64,000 nt of DNA from Kistimonas sp964291485 (GTDB taxonomy: Bacteria; Pseudomonadota; Gammaproteobacteria; Pseudomonadales; Endozoicomonadaceae). The DNA is taken from assembly GCA_964291485.2 (NCBI GenBank), contig OZ220224.1, positions 4,216,001 to 4,280,000 of the forward strand, read 5' to 3'. The translations under genes and the position numbers were made by a program. The notes beneath the pieces are model-generated. The model was not told the origin of the DNA, ran no database searches, and saw only the letters and a program-made list of their open reading frames with translations. Below are positions 8,495-16,863 of this stretch, in pieces; the first letter of the stretch is position 1; each line of letters opens with the position of its first letter.

Positions 8495-9862
8495 TTGCAC
8501 GTACATATTCTGGGTATCTGTGGCACTTTCATGGGCAGCCTGGCGCTGCTGGCCAGGGAACTGGGCATTCATGTCACCGGTTCTGACCAGAACGTCTATC
8601 CCCCCATGAGCACCCAGCTGGAAGAGCAGGGCATTGCACTGGTGGAAGGCTACAACCCGGAACAGTTCAATCCCCGGCCTGATCTCGTGGTGATCGGGAA
8701 TGCCATGTCCCGCGGCAACCCTGCCGTCGAATTTGTGTTGAACGAAGGGATTCCCTATACCTCTGGCCCCCGATTCATGGCTGACCATATCCTCAGGGAT
8801 CACTGGGTAATGGCGGTTGCGGGTACCCATGGTAAAACCACCACGTCTGCCATGCTGACAGTCATCCTTGAGCATGCTGGCATGTCACCGGGGTTTCTGA
8901 TTGGCGGAGTACCGGCAGATTTTGGTCTTTCGGCCCGTATGGGGAGCACCCCTTTCTTCGTGATCGAAGCGGACGAATACGACACCGCCTTTTTCGACAA
9001 ACGTTCCAAGTTTGTTCATTACCGGCCGCGCACGGCCATTCTGAATAACCTGGAATTTGATCATGCGGATATCTTTGAAAACCTCGGCGCTATCCAGAAA
9101 CAGTTCCACCACCTTGTTCGCACTATTCCCGGCAATGGCCTGATCATCAAGCCAGCGGATGACAGTAACCTGAATGCCGTCATTGATATGGGCTGCTGGA
9201 GCGACATCAGCAACATGGGGCCAGACAGTGATTGGCAGGCCATTCCGATTACCGACGATAGTTCTCATTTTGCCATCAGCCATTGCGGCACAACGCAGGG
9301 CGAAGTCAGCTGGAACCATACGGGTCGCCATAACATGCATAATGCGCTGGCTGCGATCATTGCCGCACGGCATGTCGGCGTGCAGCCAGCCCTTGCCTGT
9401 GAGGCGCTGTCCGGATTTCGCGGTGTGAAACGTCGAATGGAGTTACTGGCAGAGATCGACGGCATCAGTGTGTATGACGACTTTGCCCACCACCCCACAG
9501 CTATTGCCACCACGCTGGAAGGTCTGCGGGCCAGGGTTGGCGCTGACGCAACGATTCAGGCTGTCATTGAACCCCGCTCCAACACCATGAAAATGGGTAT
9601 CCACAAGGGGCATTTGGCCGCAGCTACTGCCGCCGCCAGCCATGTTACCTGGTATGAACCTGAAGGGCTGGGATGGTCATTGTCAGACGAACTCGCTCAC
9701 AGTCCGGTACCGGCTAATGCCGATCACGATATCGAGCATATTGTTTCCACCCTCGTTAGTGAAGCCAAACCAGGAGATCACCTGGTCATCATGAGCAACG
9801 GGGGTTTTGGTGGGCTACACCAGAAACTGATTACCGCCCTCAACCAAAAGGCATCCGCATGA
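8495..9862 (+). CDS. mpl: UDP-N-acetylmuramate:L-alanyl-gamma-D-glutamyl-meso-diaminopimelate ligase
   Basis: Cytoplasmic ligase that attaches recycled L-Ala-gamma-D-Glu-meso-DAP tripeptide to UDP-MurNAc, saving murein peptide. 455 residues, the usual length. The TTG at 8495 is the start: it gives the conserved N-terminus HVHILGICGTFMG, and GAGGACG precedes it. The Mur ligase pattern is intact: UDP-binding GICGTFMG, the Mpl signature around VTGSDQNVYPPMS, the ATP loop GTHGKTTT near residue 110, EADEYD, NLEFDHADIF, HNMHNALAAI, and the C-terminal DDFAHHPTAI. It overlaps ubiX by four bases (ATGA), so the two are translationally coupled, the same pairing as in Pseudomonas. Confidence 0.95.
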   Translation: MHVHILGICGTFMGSLALLARELGIHVTGSDQNVYPPMSTQLEEQGIALVEGYNPEQFNPRPDLVVIGNAMSRGNPAVEFVLNEGIPYTSGPRFMADHILRDHWVMAVAGTHGKTTTSAMLTVILEHAGMSPGFLIGGVPADFGLSARMGSTPFFVIEADEYDTAFFDKRSKFVHYRPRTAILNNLEFDHADIFENLGAIQKQFHHLVRTIPGNGLIIKPADDSNLNAVIDMGCWSDISNMGPDSDWQAIPITDDSSHFAISHCGTTQGEVSWNHTGRHNMHNALAAIIAARHVGVQPALACEALSGFRGVKRRMELLAEIDGISVYDDFAHHPTAIATTLEGLRARVGADATIQAVIEPRSNTMKMGIHKGHLAAATAAASHVTWYEPEGLGWSLSDELAHSPVPANADHDIEHIVSTLVSEAKPGDHLVIMSNGGFGGLHQKLITALNQKASA

Positions 9863-10479
9863 GTCAGATGCCTGAAAAAACACATACTGTGACCCTGGCG
9901 CTGACCGGCGCTTCCGGCGCGCAATATGGCCTGCGATTACTGGAATGTCTGGTCGCCGCCAACCGGCAGGTGTACGTCCTGCTATCCAAGGCTGCGCGGG
10001 TGGTGATTGCCACGGAAACCAACCTGAAGCTTCCCTCCAACCGCCAGGAACTGCAGGCATTCCTGACAGACCGGTACCGCGCCAAACCTAACCAGATTCG
10101 TGTACTGGGCAACGAGCAATGGATGTCCGCTGTCGCCTCAGGCAGTGGGGCACCTTCACAGATGGTGGTCTGCCCGGCCAGCACCGGCACGCTGTCGGCC
10201 ATCGCCACCGGCGCCAGTAACAACCTGATCGAACGCGCGGCGGATGTTGCCCTGAAAGAGCGCCGTCAATTGATCATCGTGCCACGAGAGACACCTTATT
10301 CAGCAATACATCTGGAGCACATGCTGTCTCTGACCCGCATGGGCGCGGTGATTCTCCCGGCCAGTCCAGGCTTTTATAACCAGCCCCAAACCGTGGACGA
10401 CATGGTGGACTTCATCGTTGCCCGGATAATGAATCATCTGGGGATCAACCATAACCTGATGCCAAGGTGGGGGGAGTAA
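9859..10479 (+). CDS. ubiX: Flavin prenyltransferase UbiX
   Basis: Makes prenylated FMN from FMN and dimethylallyl phosphate, the cofactor needed by UbiD decarboxylase in ubiquinone synthesis. 206 residues, normal length. The N-terminal TGASGAQYGLRLLE is the conserved phosphate/flavin loop. ASGSGAP, VCPASTGTLSAIATGASNNL and the RETPYSAIHLEHM segment are diagnostic of UbiX/Pad1. It begins inside the mpl stop (ATGA overlap). Its own stop codon forms the loop of a perfect 13-base-pair hairpin, described separately. Confidence 0.95.
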   Translation: MSQMPEKTHTVTLALTGASGAQYGLRLLECLVAANRQVYVLLSKAARVVIATETNLKLPSNRQELQAFLTDRYRAKPNQIRVLGNEQWMSAVASGSGAPSQMVVCPASTGTLSAIATGASNNLIERAADVALKERRQLIIVPRETPYSAIHLEHMLSLTRMGAVILPASPGFYNQPQTVDDMVDFIVARIMNHLGINHNLMPRWGE

Positions 10480-10492
10480 CTCCCCCCACCTT
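10464..10492. terminator. Bidirectional hairpin whose loop is the ubiX stop codon
   Basis: AAGGTGGGGGGAG (10464-10476) and CTCCCCCCACCTT (10480-10492) are perfectly complementary. The three bases between them, TAA, are the ubiX stop. The right arm touches the first base of the gap stop codon on the other strand. No T-run follows on either strand, so termination may rely on the very stable GC stem or on Rho; mRNA 3'-end protection is an alternative. Confidence 0.65.
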
Positions 10493-11499
10493 CAGGCGGC
10501 GTTGATCAAAGCCAGCGTGTTATCCAGCATACGAACGGAAAAGGCCCACTCATTGTCGTACCAGGCCATCACCTTGACCTGCTGTCCCTGCACCCGAGTC
10601 AGGCTTGCGTCAAACACAGATGATGCCGGGTTATGGTTAAAATCCATGGAGACCAACGGCACCTCATTAACATCCAGCACCGTGTTTTTCTGACTGGCGT
10701 TTCGCACAGCATCGTTCACGGCTTCAACCGTTGTTGTACGACTGGCCACAAAGCAGAAGTCCACCAGCGACACGTTGATAGTAGGGACCCTAACGGCCAG
10801 CCCGTTAATCTTTCCGGAAAGTTCAGGCAGCACGAGTCCCACAGCCTCGGCTGCCCCCGTCTTTGTCGGAATCATGTTCAGAGCAGCGGCACGGGCACGA
10901 TAGAGATCGGAATGGTAGACATCCGTCAAACGCTGATCATTGGTATAGGCATGAATGGTTGTCATCAGGCCGGACTCAATCCCCACGGCATCATGCAAAA
11001 CAGCCGCAACAGGCGCCAGGCAGTTTGTGGTACAGGAAGCACAGGAAATAATCCGGTGCGCTGACGTCAGCATATTGTCATTCACACCGTACACAATCGT
11101 TGCGTCAGGATCCTTGGCTGGCGCAGAAATGATCACTTTCGCGGCACCGGCTTCCAGGTGCCTGCCAGCGCCGGCCTGATCCCGAAACACACCGGTACAC
11201 TCATGAACCACATCAACATTGAGGGATTGCCAGGGCAAACTGGCGGGATCTTTTTCTGAAAAACAACGAACAGGCTCACCATCCACGGTAATGCAGTCAC
11301 CTTCCACATCCACTGTACAGCCAAACCGGCCATGGGTCGTATCGTATTGAAGGAGATGTGCATTGATCCTGGCATCACCCAGATCATTGATCGCTACTAC
11401 ACGGATGCCTTTCTGACGATAACCATGCTCATAAACCGCTCTGAGCACATTACGTCCGATTCTGCCGAAACCGTTAATTGCCAGATTGATTTCGCGCAT
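10492..11499 (-). CDS. gapA: Glyceraldehyde-3-phosphate dehydrogenase, NAD-type
   Basis: 335 residues from the ATG at 11499, which has AAAGGTG upstream; the frame is also open to a GTG at 11508. It converts glyceraldehyde 3-phosphate to 1,3-bisphosphoglycerate with NAD in central carbon metabolism. The NAD fold begins INGFGRIGRNVLRA. The active site reads CASCTTNCLAP with the catalytic Cys in SCTTNC, followed by TTIHAYTNDQ with the His. IPTKTGAAEAVGLVLPEL, VRVPTINVSLVD and WYDNEWAFS complete the family pattern. The HAYTNDQ and PTKTGAA segments fit GAPDH better than erythrose-4-phosphate dehydrogenase, which usually has different residues there. No pgk or tkt gene is adjacent. Confidence 0.92.
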   Translation of the reverse strand: MREINLAINGFGRIGRNVLRAVYEHGYRQKGIRVVAINDLGDARINAHLLQYDTTHGRFGCTVDVEGDCITVDGEPVRCFSEKDPASLPWQSLNVDVVHECTGVFRDQAGAGRHLEAGAAKVIISAPAKDPDATIVYGVNDNMLTSAHRIISCASCTTNCLAPVAAVLHDAVGIESGLMTTIHAYTNDQRLTDVYHSDLYRARAAALNMIPTKTGAAEAVGLVLPELSGKINGLAVRVPTINVSLVDFCFVASRTTTVEAVNDAVRNASQKNTVLDVNEVPLVSMDFNHNPASSVFDASLTRVQGQQVKVMAWYDNEWAFSVRMLDNTLALINAA

Positions 11500-11580
11500 C
11501 TTACACACCTTTTGTCGTTTATTAGCTCAAGTAAGCACCAGGCACGCCTGACTGCTTCCAGGCTTTTAAAAGTAGATGAC

Positions 11581-12519
11581 TCAAGGGGAAAGGGCAGGAT
11601 TTAGGCCCTGGGCGGGATCAAACTGTTTCAGCCAGCTCGCGACAGCATCCAGCATCACGGCCAGTGACTGATCTTTCGTGATACCCGGTGCGACCGTTTC
11701 CAGATAAAACCCATCGGATAGTTCATCACGTACCACAGCATGTTGATAAGCGGCATGGGGCTGCGTAGACACCATCAATATCGAACCTGTGGGTGGACGA
11801 TCCTGCAGCCAGCTCCTGACCGTATCCCGGGTGTTCGGACGAAGCCAATGCTGATGCTGCCAGGTTCTTGCGGTATCAATAAAATCCACGGGAAGTTTGC
11901 GCATGGACTGGGGCAGATCCGCATACAGGTACAACAACCGCGCGGCTTCTGTTTCATGCATGGGGGCTGCATCACCGGAAAAGTGGGCAACATCGGTTTT
12001 CTGCTGGAGAGATTTCATCAATGACTGAAAATGATCGGCGGAGGGATCCAGCGGTCGCTGTCCCGTCAGAAAGACCAGACGGTTGAACCGTACCCCTTCA
12101 CGCCATAATTCCGCCAGATAGTGGATACGCTCTAACATGCCCGGACTGGTTGCTCCCAGGATAACACCATACTCATACTGTTCTTTGGCAGGTTTGAGCG
12201 CCTGGACAAAACCCAGTTGCCGAAGGTCTTCCTGTACTCGGGTTTCCTTATCGGGTGACAAATCCAGCTCCATCAACTCCCAGCGTTCCTGCCCTGGCTT
12301 ACGCGCCCAGCGTGAAAATGCCTGAGCGGCACCCTGCCAGTCCCGGTTGACAGGCATATCCAGATGTTCCTGTAATGAGACCAGCGCCTCCGGCACTGAC
12401 AATTCCTCTGTCATTCCCTGACCTGTAAGGAAGAGTGTGATCAACAGCAGTACCACCGCCATCACGCCGGATCGATAGACCGTTTGATGCCTGTGAATAA
12501 CTGCCTTCCTCATACACAT
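11581..12519 (-). CDS. Exported protein of unknown function, possibly DUF218/YdcF-like
   Basis: 312 residues (309 if the second ATG is used). A hydrophobic stretch near residues 19-36 (VMAVVLLLITLFLTGQG) acts as signal peptide or anchor. The central part contains VILGATSPGMLERIHYLAELWREG, quoted here in part as VILGATSPGMLERI, and RLVFLTGQRPLD. This order (a beta-strand ending in LGA, a helix, then a second strand ending in TGxRPL) resembles a YdcF/SanA-type Rossmann fold, but the classical DUF218 residues are not clear. The start ATG directly follows the stop TAA of the upstream cupin gene (TAAATG), so the two are translationally coupled and probably work together. Function unknown. Confidence 0.7.
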   Translation of the reverse strand: MCMRKAVIHRHQTVYRSGVMAVVLLLITLFLTGQGMTEELSVPEALVSLQEHLDMPVNRDWQGAAQAFSRWARKPGQERWELMELDLSPDKETRVQEDLRQLGFVQALKPAKEQYEYGVILGATSPGMLERIHYLAELWREGVRFNRLVFLTGQRPLDPSADHFQSLMKSLQQKTDVAHFSGDAAPMHETEAARLLYLYADLPQSMRKLPVDFIDTARTWQHQHWLRPNTRDTVRSWLQDRPPTGSILMVSTQPHAAYQHAVVRDELSDGFYLETVAPGITKDQSLAVMLDAVASWLKQFDPAQGLNPALSP

Positions 12520-12861
12520 TTACTGCTTTTCTGACGCCGCATTCAGATGAAGTGCCAGCCACACAGTTTCCTCTTCGGGCGATGTCCATTCCACGCGATG
12601 GCGGCAATGGGCTGGCAGGAGAATATAGTCACCGGCCTGCATGTTTACCAATTCATCACGCCCTTCTATACAGAGCTGCGCAGCACCTCTAACAACCATG
12701 ACCCATTCATCCTGTGTCTGGTCATACCACTCACCTTCTGGCGTGCTGTGCCCACGGGACAGAATGCGCTCAAGCTTGATGCCCTTGCGTTCCAGCAGGG
12801 GCTCAAAATATTCATCATCGGTTTGATACAGGCGTTGCGCAAAGAGGTTTTCGAGTTTCAT
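12520..12861 (-). CDS. Small cupin-domain protein
   Basis: 113 residues forming a single cupin barrel. The first cupin motif is represented by STPEGEWYDQTQDEWVMVVRG and the second by MQAGDYILLPAHCRHRVEWT (quoted for family recognition; both lack some of the usual metal-binding His and Glu). Residues GD and PAHCRHRV match the second motif, while the first has only the acidic residues, so metal binding is uncertain. It is expected in the cytoplasm. Its stop codon abuts the start of the exported protein downstream, forming a two-gene operon. The ligand is unknown. Confidence 0.8.
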   Translation of the reverse strand: MKLENLFAQRLYQTDDEYFEPLLERKGIKLERILSRGHSTPEGEWYDQTQDEWVMVVRGAAQLCIEGRDELVNMQAGDYILLPAHCRHRVEWTSPEEETVWLALHLNAASEKQ

Positions 12862-12949
12862 GGGCTGGTTCAGTTCCGAAACGGCAAATACTGACCTACT
12901 GAATTATCAGGTTTCGGGCGGCACTGGCAAGAAAAGGAATGCGGCCTCT

Positions 12950-13261
12950 CTATTGAGGGCCATTATGTGGCATCTGCACAGCTTTACCGGCAATCTCGGT
13001 AAAATGGGTGTCCAGCTCAGGGAGCGACCAGTCCTCTGGATACTTTTGCGCCAGAGCTTCAAGCAGCGCGGAATACTGTTGAGACGGTTTGTTCAAGAGG
13101 TAAAGCAGGAAGGTGTAGATCCTGTCCCCCACCTGCTTGTTAAAAGCCTGTTTCTGCTCATCGGTAATCGTACCCTTACCGTGAAGCTCATCAACAATGC
13201 CATTTTCGAGACAGTTAGCGGCAATGATCAGCGCCAGTTGCTTGACGGTATCTTCGTTCAT
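12950..13261 (-). CDS. Small hypothetical protein
   Basis: 103 residues from the ATG at 13261, chosen because AGGAAGG lies upstream and the sequence before it (the frame is open to 13321) is unlike a conserved N-terminus. The protein starts MNEDTVKQLALIIAANCLENG and is all-helical in appearance, with a YTFLLYLLN core and no membrane segment or catalytic motif. I do not recognise a family. It sits 88 bases before the cupin gene on the same strand and could share its transcript. Confidence 0.65.
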   Translation of the reverse strand: MNEDTVKQLALIIAANCLENGIVDELHGKGTITDEQKQAFNKQVGDRIYTFLLYLLNKPSQQYSALLEALAQKYPEDWSLPELDTHFTEIAGKAVQMPHNGPQ

Positions 13262-13360
13262 CCTGAACGCACCTTCCTGATGGTTATATATAAAAGCTAG
13301 CTGGAAACCACCGTTGATCAAGCTATCACCGGATATTTCCCAGCCATAGCGGAACCCATA

Positions 13361-13696
13361 TCAGGTCACAGGACAACCGGCGGCCATGGATTGTTCTGGC
13401 ATCAGTAAGCGACATTGACTGCCATCCTCGGTTTCCGCACACAACAACATGCACTCAGACAGCTCGCCACGCATTTTGGCCGGTTTCAGGTTAGTCAGTA
13501 CAACGACTTCACGTCCCAGCAATTCATCTGACGTGTAATAGTCGACCAGACTGGTCACCGTCTGCCGCGGCTTTTCCTCGCCGATATCAATTTGTACCTT
13601 GTAGAGCTTTTCTGTCTCAGGCACCCGCTCAACCGACAATACCTTACCAATCCGAATATCGAGTTTTTTGAAATCTGCAAAAGTGATTTCCGACAT
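13361..13696 (-). CDS. tRNA-binding protein, Trbp111/YgjH-like (EMAP/MetRS C-terminal fold)
   Basis: 111 residues from the ATG at 13696, preceded by CAGGAGA at good spacing; a longer frame to 13810 has no support. The whole protein is one OB-fold tRNA-binding domain as found at the C-terminus of methionyl-tRNA synthetase and as free dimers (Trbp111, E. coli YgjH at 110 residues). Typical segments are DFKKLDIRIGKVLSVE, the PETEKLYKVQIDIGE strand pair, REVVVLTNLKPAKMRG and ECMLLCAE. It probably binds tRNA without sequence specificity; whether it assists a particular synthetase is unknown. Not adjacent to metG here. Confidence 0.88.
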   Translation of the reverse strand: MSEITFADFKKLDIRIGKVLSVERVPETEKLYKVQIDIGEEKPRQTVTSLVDYYTSDELLGREVVVLTNLKPAKMRGELSECMLLCAETEDGSQCRLLMPEQSMAAGCPVT

Positions 13697-13815
13697 ATCT
13701 TCTCCTGAAAAAACCTGTGCAAGAAAAATCAGGGAGAAATTATGAATAGACGGGAAGTGGTGAGGGAACTGCCAAACAGACCTATTTAACGGATGCATGA
13801 CGCGCATCAAGAAAA

Positions 13816-13836
13816 CGGCCGCCAGAGAGGCGGCCG
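13816..13836 (-). terminator. Rho-independent terminator of the polysaccharide deacetylase gene
   Basis: CGGCCGCC (13816-13823) pairs with GGCGGCCG (13829-13836) over a five-base loop, 25 bases after the stop on the minus strand, and is followed on that strand by GTTTTC. Confidence 0.75.
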
Positions 13837-13860
13837 AATATCACCCGGGGTAAGACCTGA

Positions 13861-14919
13861 TCAATCCAGCGCCTTGCCCTCTGGGGTCAAGCGAAGCCAG
13901 TCATGAGAATACCAGTAATAGCGTCGTCCACTTTGGTCCGGCGCTGTGCAGTTGAAACGGGAACGACCGGGCTGAATCGCTTTTTCTGACTGTATCTGGA
14001 ACGTCGTTTTTTCTGCATTCTGCCAGTTGATCTTGAGGCTTTCACCCAGCCCGTAGCAGGCCAGCAGTTTTTTCTGATAAGCCCCATCAGCCAGCGTCAG
14101 TTGTAAAACCGGTGTTGTATTATTTTCATCAATCAGGCTACTGTCAGGTGTTTTTTCACTGACCGGCAACGGCAACGTATTCACCTTGGTGATAAAGGAG
14201 TCCATCGCCGCATAAGCGCCCCCCATCGGGAATCTGGGCAGCTTGCTGAAATCCGATAAGGCGCCAGTCGGACCCGACTGTTGACCGAACCCCACAAAGT
14301 CCATATCTCCAATCATTTGACGCAAGGGAGGCACCGTCTCACCATAAGGCCAGGCAAATAGCTTCAGATCCTGCCCTGTTCTTTCACTGATAATCTTTTC
14401 CGCGGTTACAATATCCTTCCGGATTCTGTTCAACCAGGCCTGTTCATCTTCGCCTTTAGTACGCTCCACCAGGTGCCCGTGGCTGACGCCATGATTCGCA
14501 ATTGAGGCACCGGCTTTAGCCATCTCATTAAGCTGTTGCCAGCTCAATGCTTCGCCAAACCCGCGGTCAACGGCATCCGTGTTCACAAAAATAGTGAATG
14601 GATAGTCATGCTTCTTCAGCAACGGAAATGCTTCACGGTAAATCGAGATATAGGCGTCATCGAATGTGATTGCTACAGCGCGGTCAGGCAAGGGCTGATG
14701 CTTGCGTATGCGCTCAATGACGTCCGGCAATACCATGACAGTAAAGCCGTTATCCTTCAGATAAGATAAATGCTCCTCGAACTGCGCAGGGGTCACGCTG
14801 GTGCTGCGCGGTGTGTCATCACTGACATGATGGTATTGAAGAATGACTGCATGATCCGCCGCAAAGACGCGGACTGATAGCAGCAGTAGCAGCGAAAGAA
14901 TGGATGACAGGCGCAGCAA
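13861..14919 (-). CDS. Exported polysaccharide deacetylase (NodB/CE4 family)
   Basis: 352 residues starting at a TTG (14919) with GAAGGA seven bases before it. A signal peptide is followed by AVILQYHHV (the usual start of PgaB/IcaB-like domains). The CE4 metal-site motifs are present: TFDDAY (about residue 85) with the catalytic and metal Asp, and NHGVSHGHL with two metal His. LFAWPYGE supplies the third motif. The C-terminal 120 residues are a separate beta-rich region without a recognised family. Members remove N- or O-acetyl groups from cell-surface polysaccharides in the periplasm. The closest architecture is the PgaB N-terminal half, but no pga synthase genes are near, so the polymer is unknown. 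Confidence 0.87.
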   Translation of the reverse strand: MLRLSSILSLLLLLSVRVFAADHAVILQYHHVSDDTPRSTSVTPAQFEEHLSYLKDNGFTVMVLPDVIERIRKHQPLPDRAVAITFDDAYISIYREAFPLLKKHDYPFTIFVNTDAVDRGFGEALSWQQLNEMAKAGASIANHGVSHGHLVERTKGEDEQAWLNRIRKDIVTAEKIISERTGQDLKLFAWPYGETVPPLRQMIGDMDFVGFGQQSGPTGALSDFSKLPRFPMGGAYAAMDSFITKVNTLPLPVSEKTPDSSLIDENNTTPVLQLTLADGAYQKKLLACYGLGESLKINWQNAEKTTFQIQSEKAIQPGRSRFNCTAPDQSGRRYYWYSHDWLRLTPEGKALD

Positions 14920-15160
14920 ACTCGAGTTCCTTCAGGCAATTGTTATCGGTATTGTCTCAGAGTTGTCCGAGGACGGTTATTGCCGTACACGACCGTAATG
15001 CTGCGGTTTTTAGCAGGATGGCCGACGGAAACCGTCTATTTGAGGCATGATAACGTCAGTTTTGACGAAAGCACACCCCAATAGGCGCGATCACACCAGT
15101 TCTACCCTTATTTCTGATGGCAATGCCTGAATAGCTTTATTGCCATTATAAATGGTTTGT

Positions 15161-16024
15161 TCAGGCCCACTTCCGAATCAAACCCTCCTGTGTAGATGAC
15201 GCCACAAGACGTCCCTGACGATCAAACAATTGCCCCCGGACAAAACCGCGCCCCCCCGAAGCGGAAGGACTCTCCATCGCATACAGCAACCAGTCATCCA
15301 TCCGGAAATCACGGTGGAACCACATGGAATGGTCCAGGCTGGCCACCTGCATATTCTTCTTCCAGAACGAAACACCATGGGGCTCCAGCGACGTTGGCAG
15401 GAAATTAAAGTCCGACGCATAAGCCAAAAGGTATTTGTGTACCCTCAGATCATCCGGCAATGTTCCTGCGGCCTTCAGCCAGATATAACGCACCGGATCT
15501 CGCTTTTCCGGCTGAAGGGGGTTGTTGGGATTTACGGGACGAATCTCAATCGGTTTGTCACAGGTCATCTTGTCGCGGATGGATTCCGGAATAAACTGCT
15601 CAAACCGTCTCACCAGTTCCAGCTCAGAGGTCACTCCGTCAGGTCCGTCCACTTCCGGCATGACAGGCTTCTGATGAGCAAAACCTTCCTCCTCTATCTG
15701 GAAAGATGCCGCCAGGTTAAAGATGGATTTACCATTCTGTATCGCGACCACACGACGGGTAGTAAAACTCTTGCCATCACGGGCGTTATCCACTTCGTAG
15801 ACAATCGGCTGGCGGGCATTGCCCGGTCGCAGGAAGTAACAGTGAAAGGAGTGCAGGCCGCGATCTTCACTGACAGTCTGCTTGGCCGCAGACAACGCCT
15901 GCCCGATAACCTGTCCGCCAAACACATTGCCAAAACCAAGATCCTGACTCTGGCCTCGAAAAATACCTTCTTCAATACGTTCCAGTTTCAACAGGTCCAG
16001 AAGCTCTGTCAGTACACTGCTCAT
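15161..16024 (-). CDS. tesB: Acyl-CoA thioesterase II
   Basis: 287 residues (E. coli TesB 286). It hydrolyses medium- and long-chain acyl-CoA to fatty acid and CoA in the cytoplasm. The double hot-dog fold is recognisable from the N-terminal LLDLLKLERIEEGIFRGQSQ (family-conserved), GGQVIGQAL, LHSFHCYFLRPG, and the second half LLAYASDFNFLP and TIDHSMWFHR-type segment (here SLDHSMWFHR). The catalytic Asp/Gln/Thr framework positions are retained. AGGAG precedes the ATG by seven bases. It is followed by trmH upstream on the same strand with 59 bases between them. Confidence 0.95.
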   Translation of the reverse strand: MSSVLTELLDLLKLERIEEGIFRGQSQDLGFGNVFGGQVIGQALSAAKQTVSEDRGLHSFHCYFLRPGNARQPIVYEVDNARDGKSFTTRRVVAIQNGKSIFNLAASFQIEEEGFAHQKPVMPEVDGPDGVTSELELVRRFEQFIPESIRDKMTCDKPIEIRPVNPNNPLQPEKRDPVRYIWLKAAGTLPDDLRVHKYLLAYASDFNFLPTSLEPHGVSFWKKNMQVASLDHSMWFHRDFRMDDWLLYAMESPSASGGRGFVRGQLFDRQGRLVASSTQEGLIRKWA

Positions 16025-16083
16025 TCATCAACTCCTTGCACTTCGCCTGCCTGTACAGGTCATGCCTGTGGCCTGGTCGGTTA

Positions 16084-16815
16084 TTATGATATCCGATGTT
16101 TTTTCGACTGCTGACGGATGCGTTCATACCAGTCGGAAGGATCAACCAGATGACCATTGTCATCAATGGCAGGATAAGCCGCCTGTCGTTCGTCACAATA
16201 ACGGGCCAGTTCCGGGTAACACCAGCGGAAGAGTGTCTTATGATAACGCTCTGGTTCCAGACGACTATAGCGGTACAAACCTTCACACTCACGCTGCCGC
16301 ATGGCCTCCGCAAGAATGATCGCCGCAGCGACGGAAACATTGTACGACTCCACCATCCCCTGCATGGGTATAATGACATGCTCGTCTGCCAGCTGCGCGC
16401 CAGTTTCGCTGACACCGTATTTTTCAGCGCCCATCAGCAGGACACAGGGTACGGTAAAATCCAGCTCGTGATACGGTTTTGCCCGCTCGGAGAAATGCGC
16501 GGCATAGACTTTAAAACGGCGTTCCTGAAAATACCGTATACCCGCATCAATACTGTTGTGCGTAGCGACATTGACCCAGCGGTTGCTCCCCATGGAGCGA
16601 CGTCGTAACTGACGGGCCCTTACCGGCGATTGGGAAAGATGAACCGTATCAATACCCACCGCATCGCAGGTGCGCAGAATGGCGGCCAGGTTATGGGCCT
16701 TGTGTACCTGATCAGTCAGTAACGCCAGATCAGGCTGACGACGGTCAAGCGCGGTCCGCAGTTTCTGGAAACGTTCCGGTGTCATGGTGGTCTGCATCGG
16801 ATATGAGACAGGCAT
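16084..16815 (-). CDS. trmH: tRNA (guanosine(18)-2'-O)-methyltransferase
   Basis: 243 residues. SPOUT-class enzyme that methylates the ribose of G18 in the D-loop of tRNA. The N-terminal RRQPDLALLTDQVHKAHN and ILRTCDAVGI segments match TrmH. Motif 1 (NVATHNSIDAG region), motif 2 (VLLMGAEKYGVSE) and motif 3 (IIPMQGMVESYNVSVAAAIIL) of the trefoil knot are all present, with the asparagine-containing NVSVA loop. The C-terminal extension after the knot is as in E. coli. Three in-frame ATGs occur in the first 11 codons and none has a clear ribosome binding site, so the start could be at 16815, 16797 or 16785. Confidence 0.92.
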   Translation of the reverse strand: MPVSYPMQTTMTPERFQKLRTALDRRQPDLALLTDQVHKAHNLAAILRTCDAVGIDTVHLSQSPVRARQLRRRSMGSNRWVNVATHNSIDAGIRYFQERRFKVYAAHFSERAKPYHELDFTVPCVLLMGAEKYGVSETGAQLADEHVIIPMQGMVESYNVSVAAAIILAEAMRQRECEGLYRYSRLEPERYHKTLFRWCYPELARYCDERQAAYPAIDDNGHLVDPSDWYERIRQQSKKHRIS

Positions 16816-16863
16816 TGTAAAAACATTGCCTGCAGCAGGGCAACCGATACGTATAACTACCGA

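Noticed and set aside
8344..8586. 80-codon reading frame before mpl
   Set aside because: It overlaps mpl in another frame and has no ribosome binding site or recognisable product.
10492..11499. Erythrose-4-phosphate dehydrogenase (epd)
   Set aside because: The HAYTNDQ and PTKTGAAEA segments are those of GAPDH.
15230..16114. 294-codon plus-strand reading frame
   Set aside because: It lies opposite tesB, has no ribosome binding site and no family features; a shadow of the real gene.
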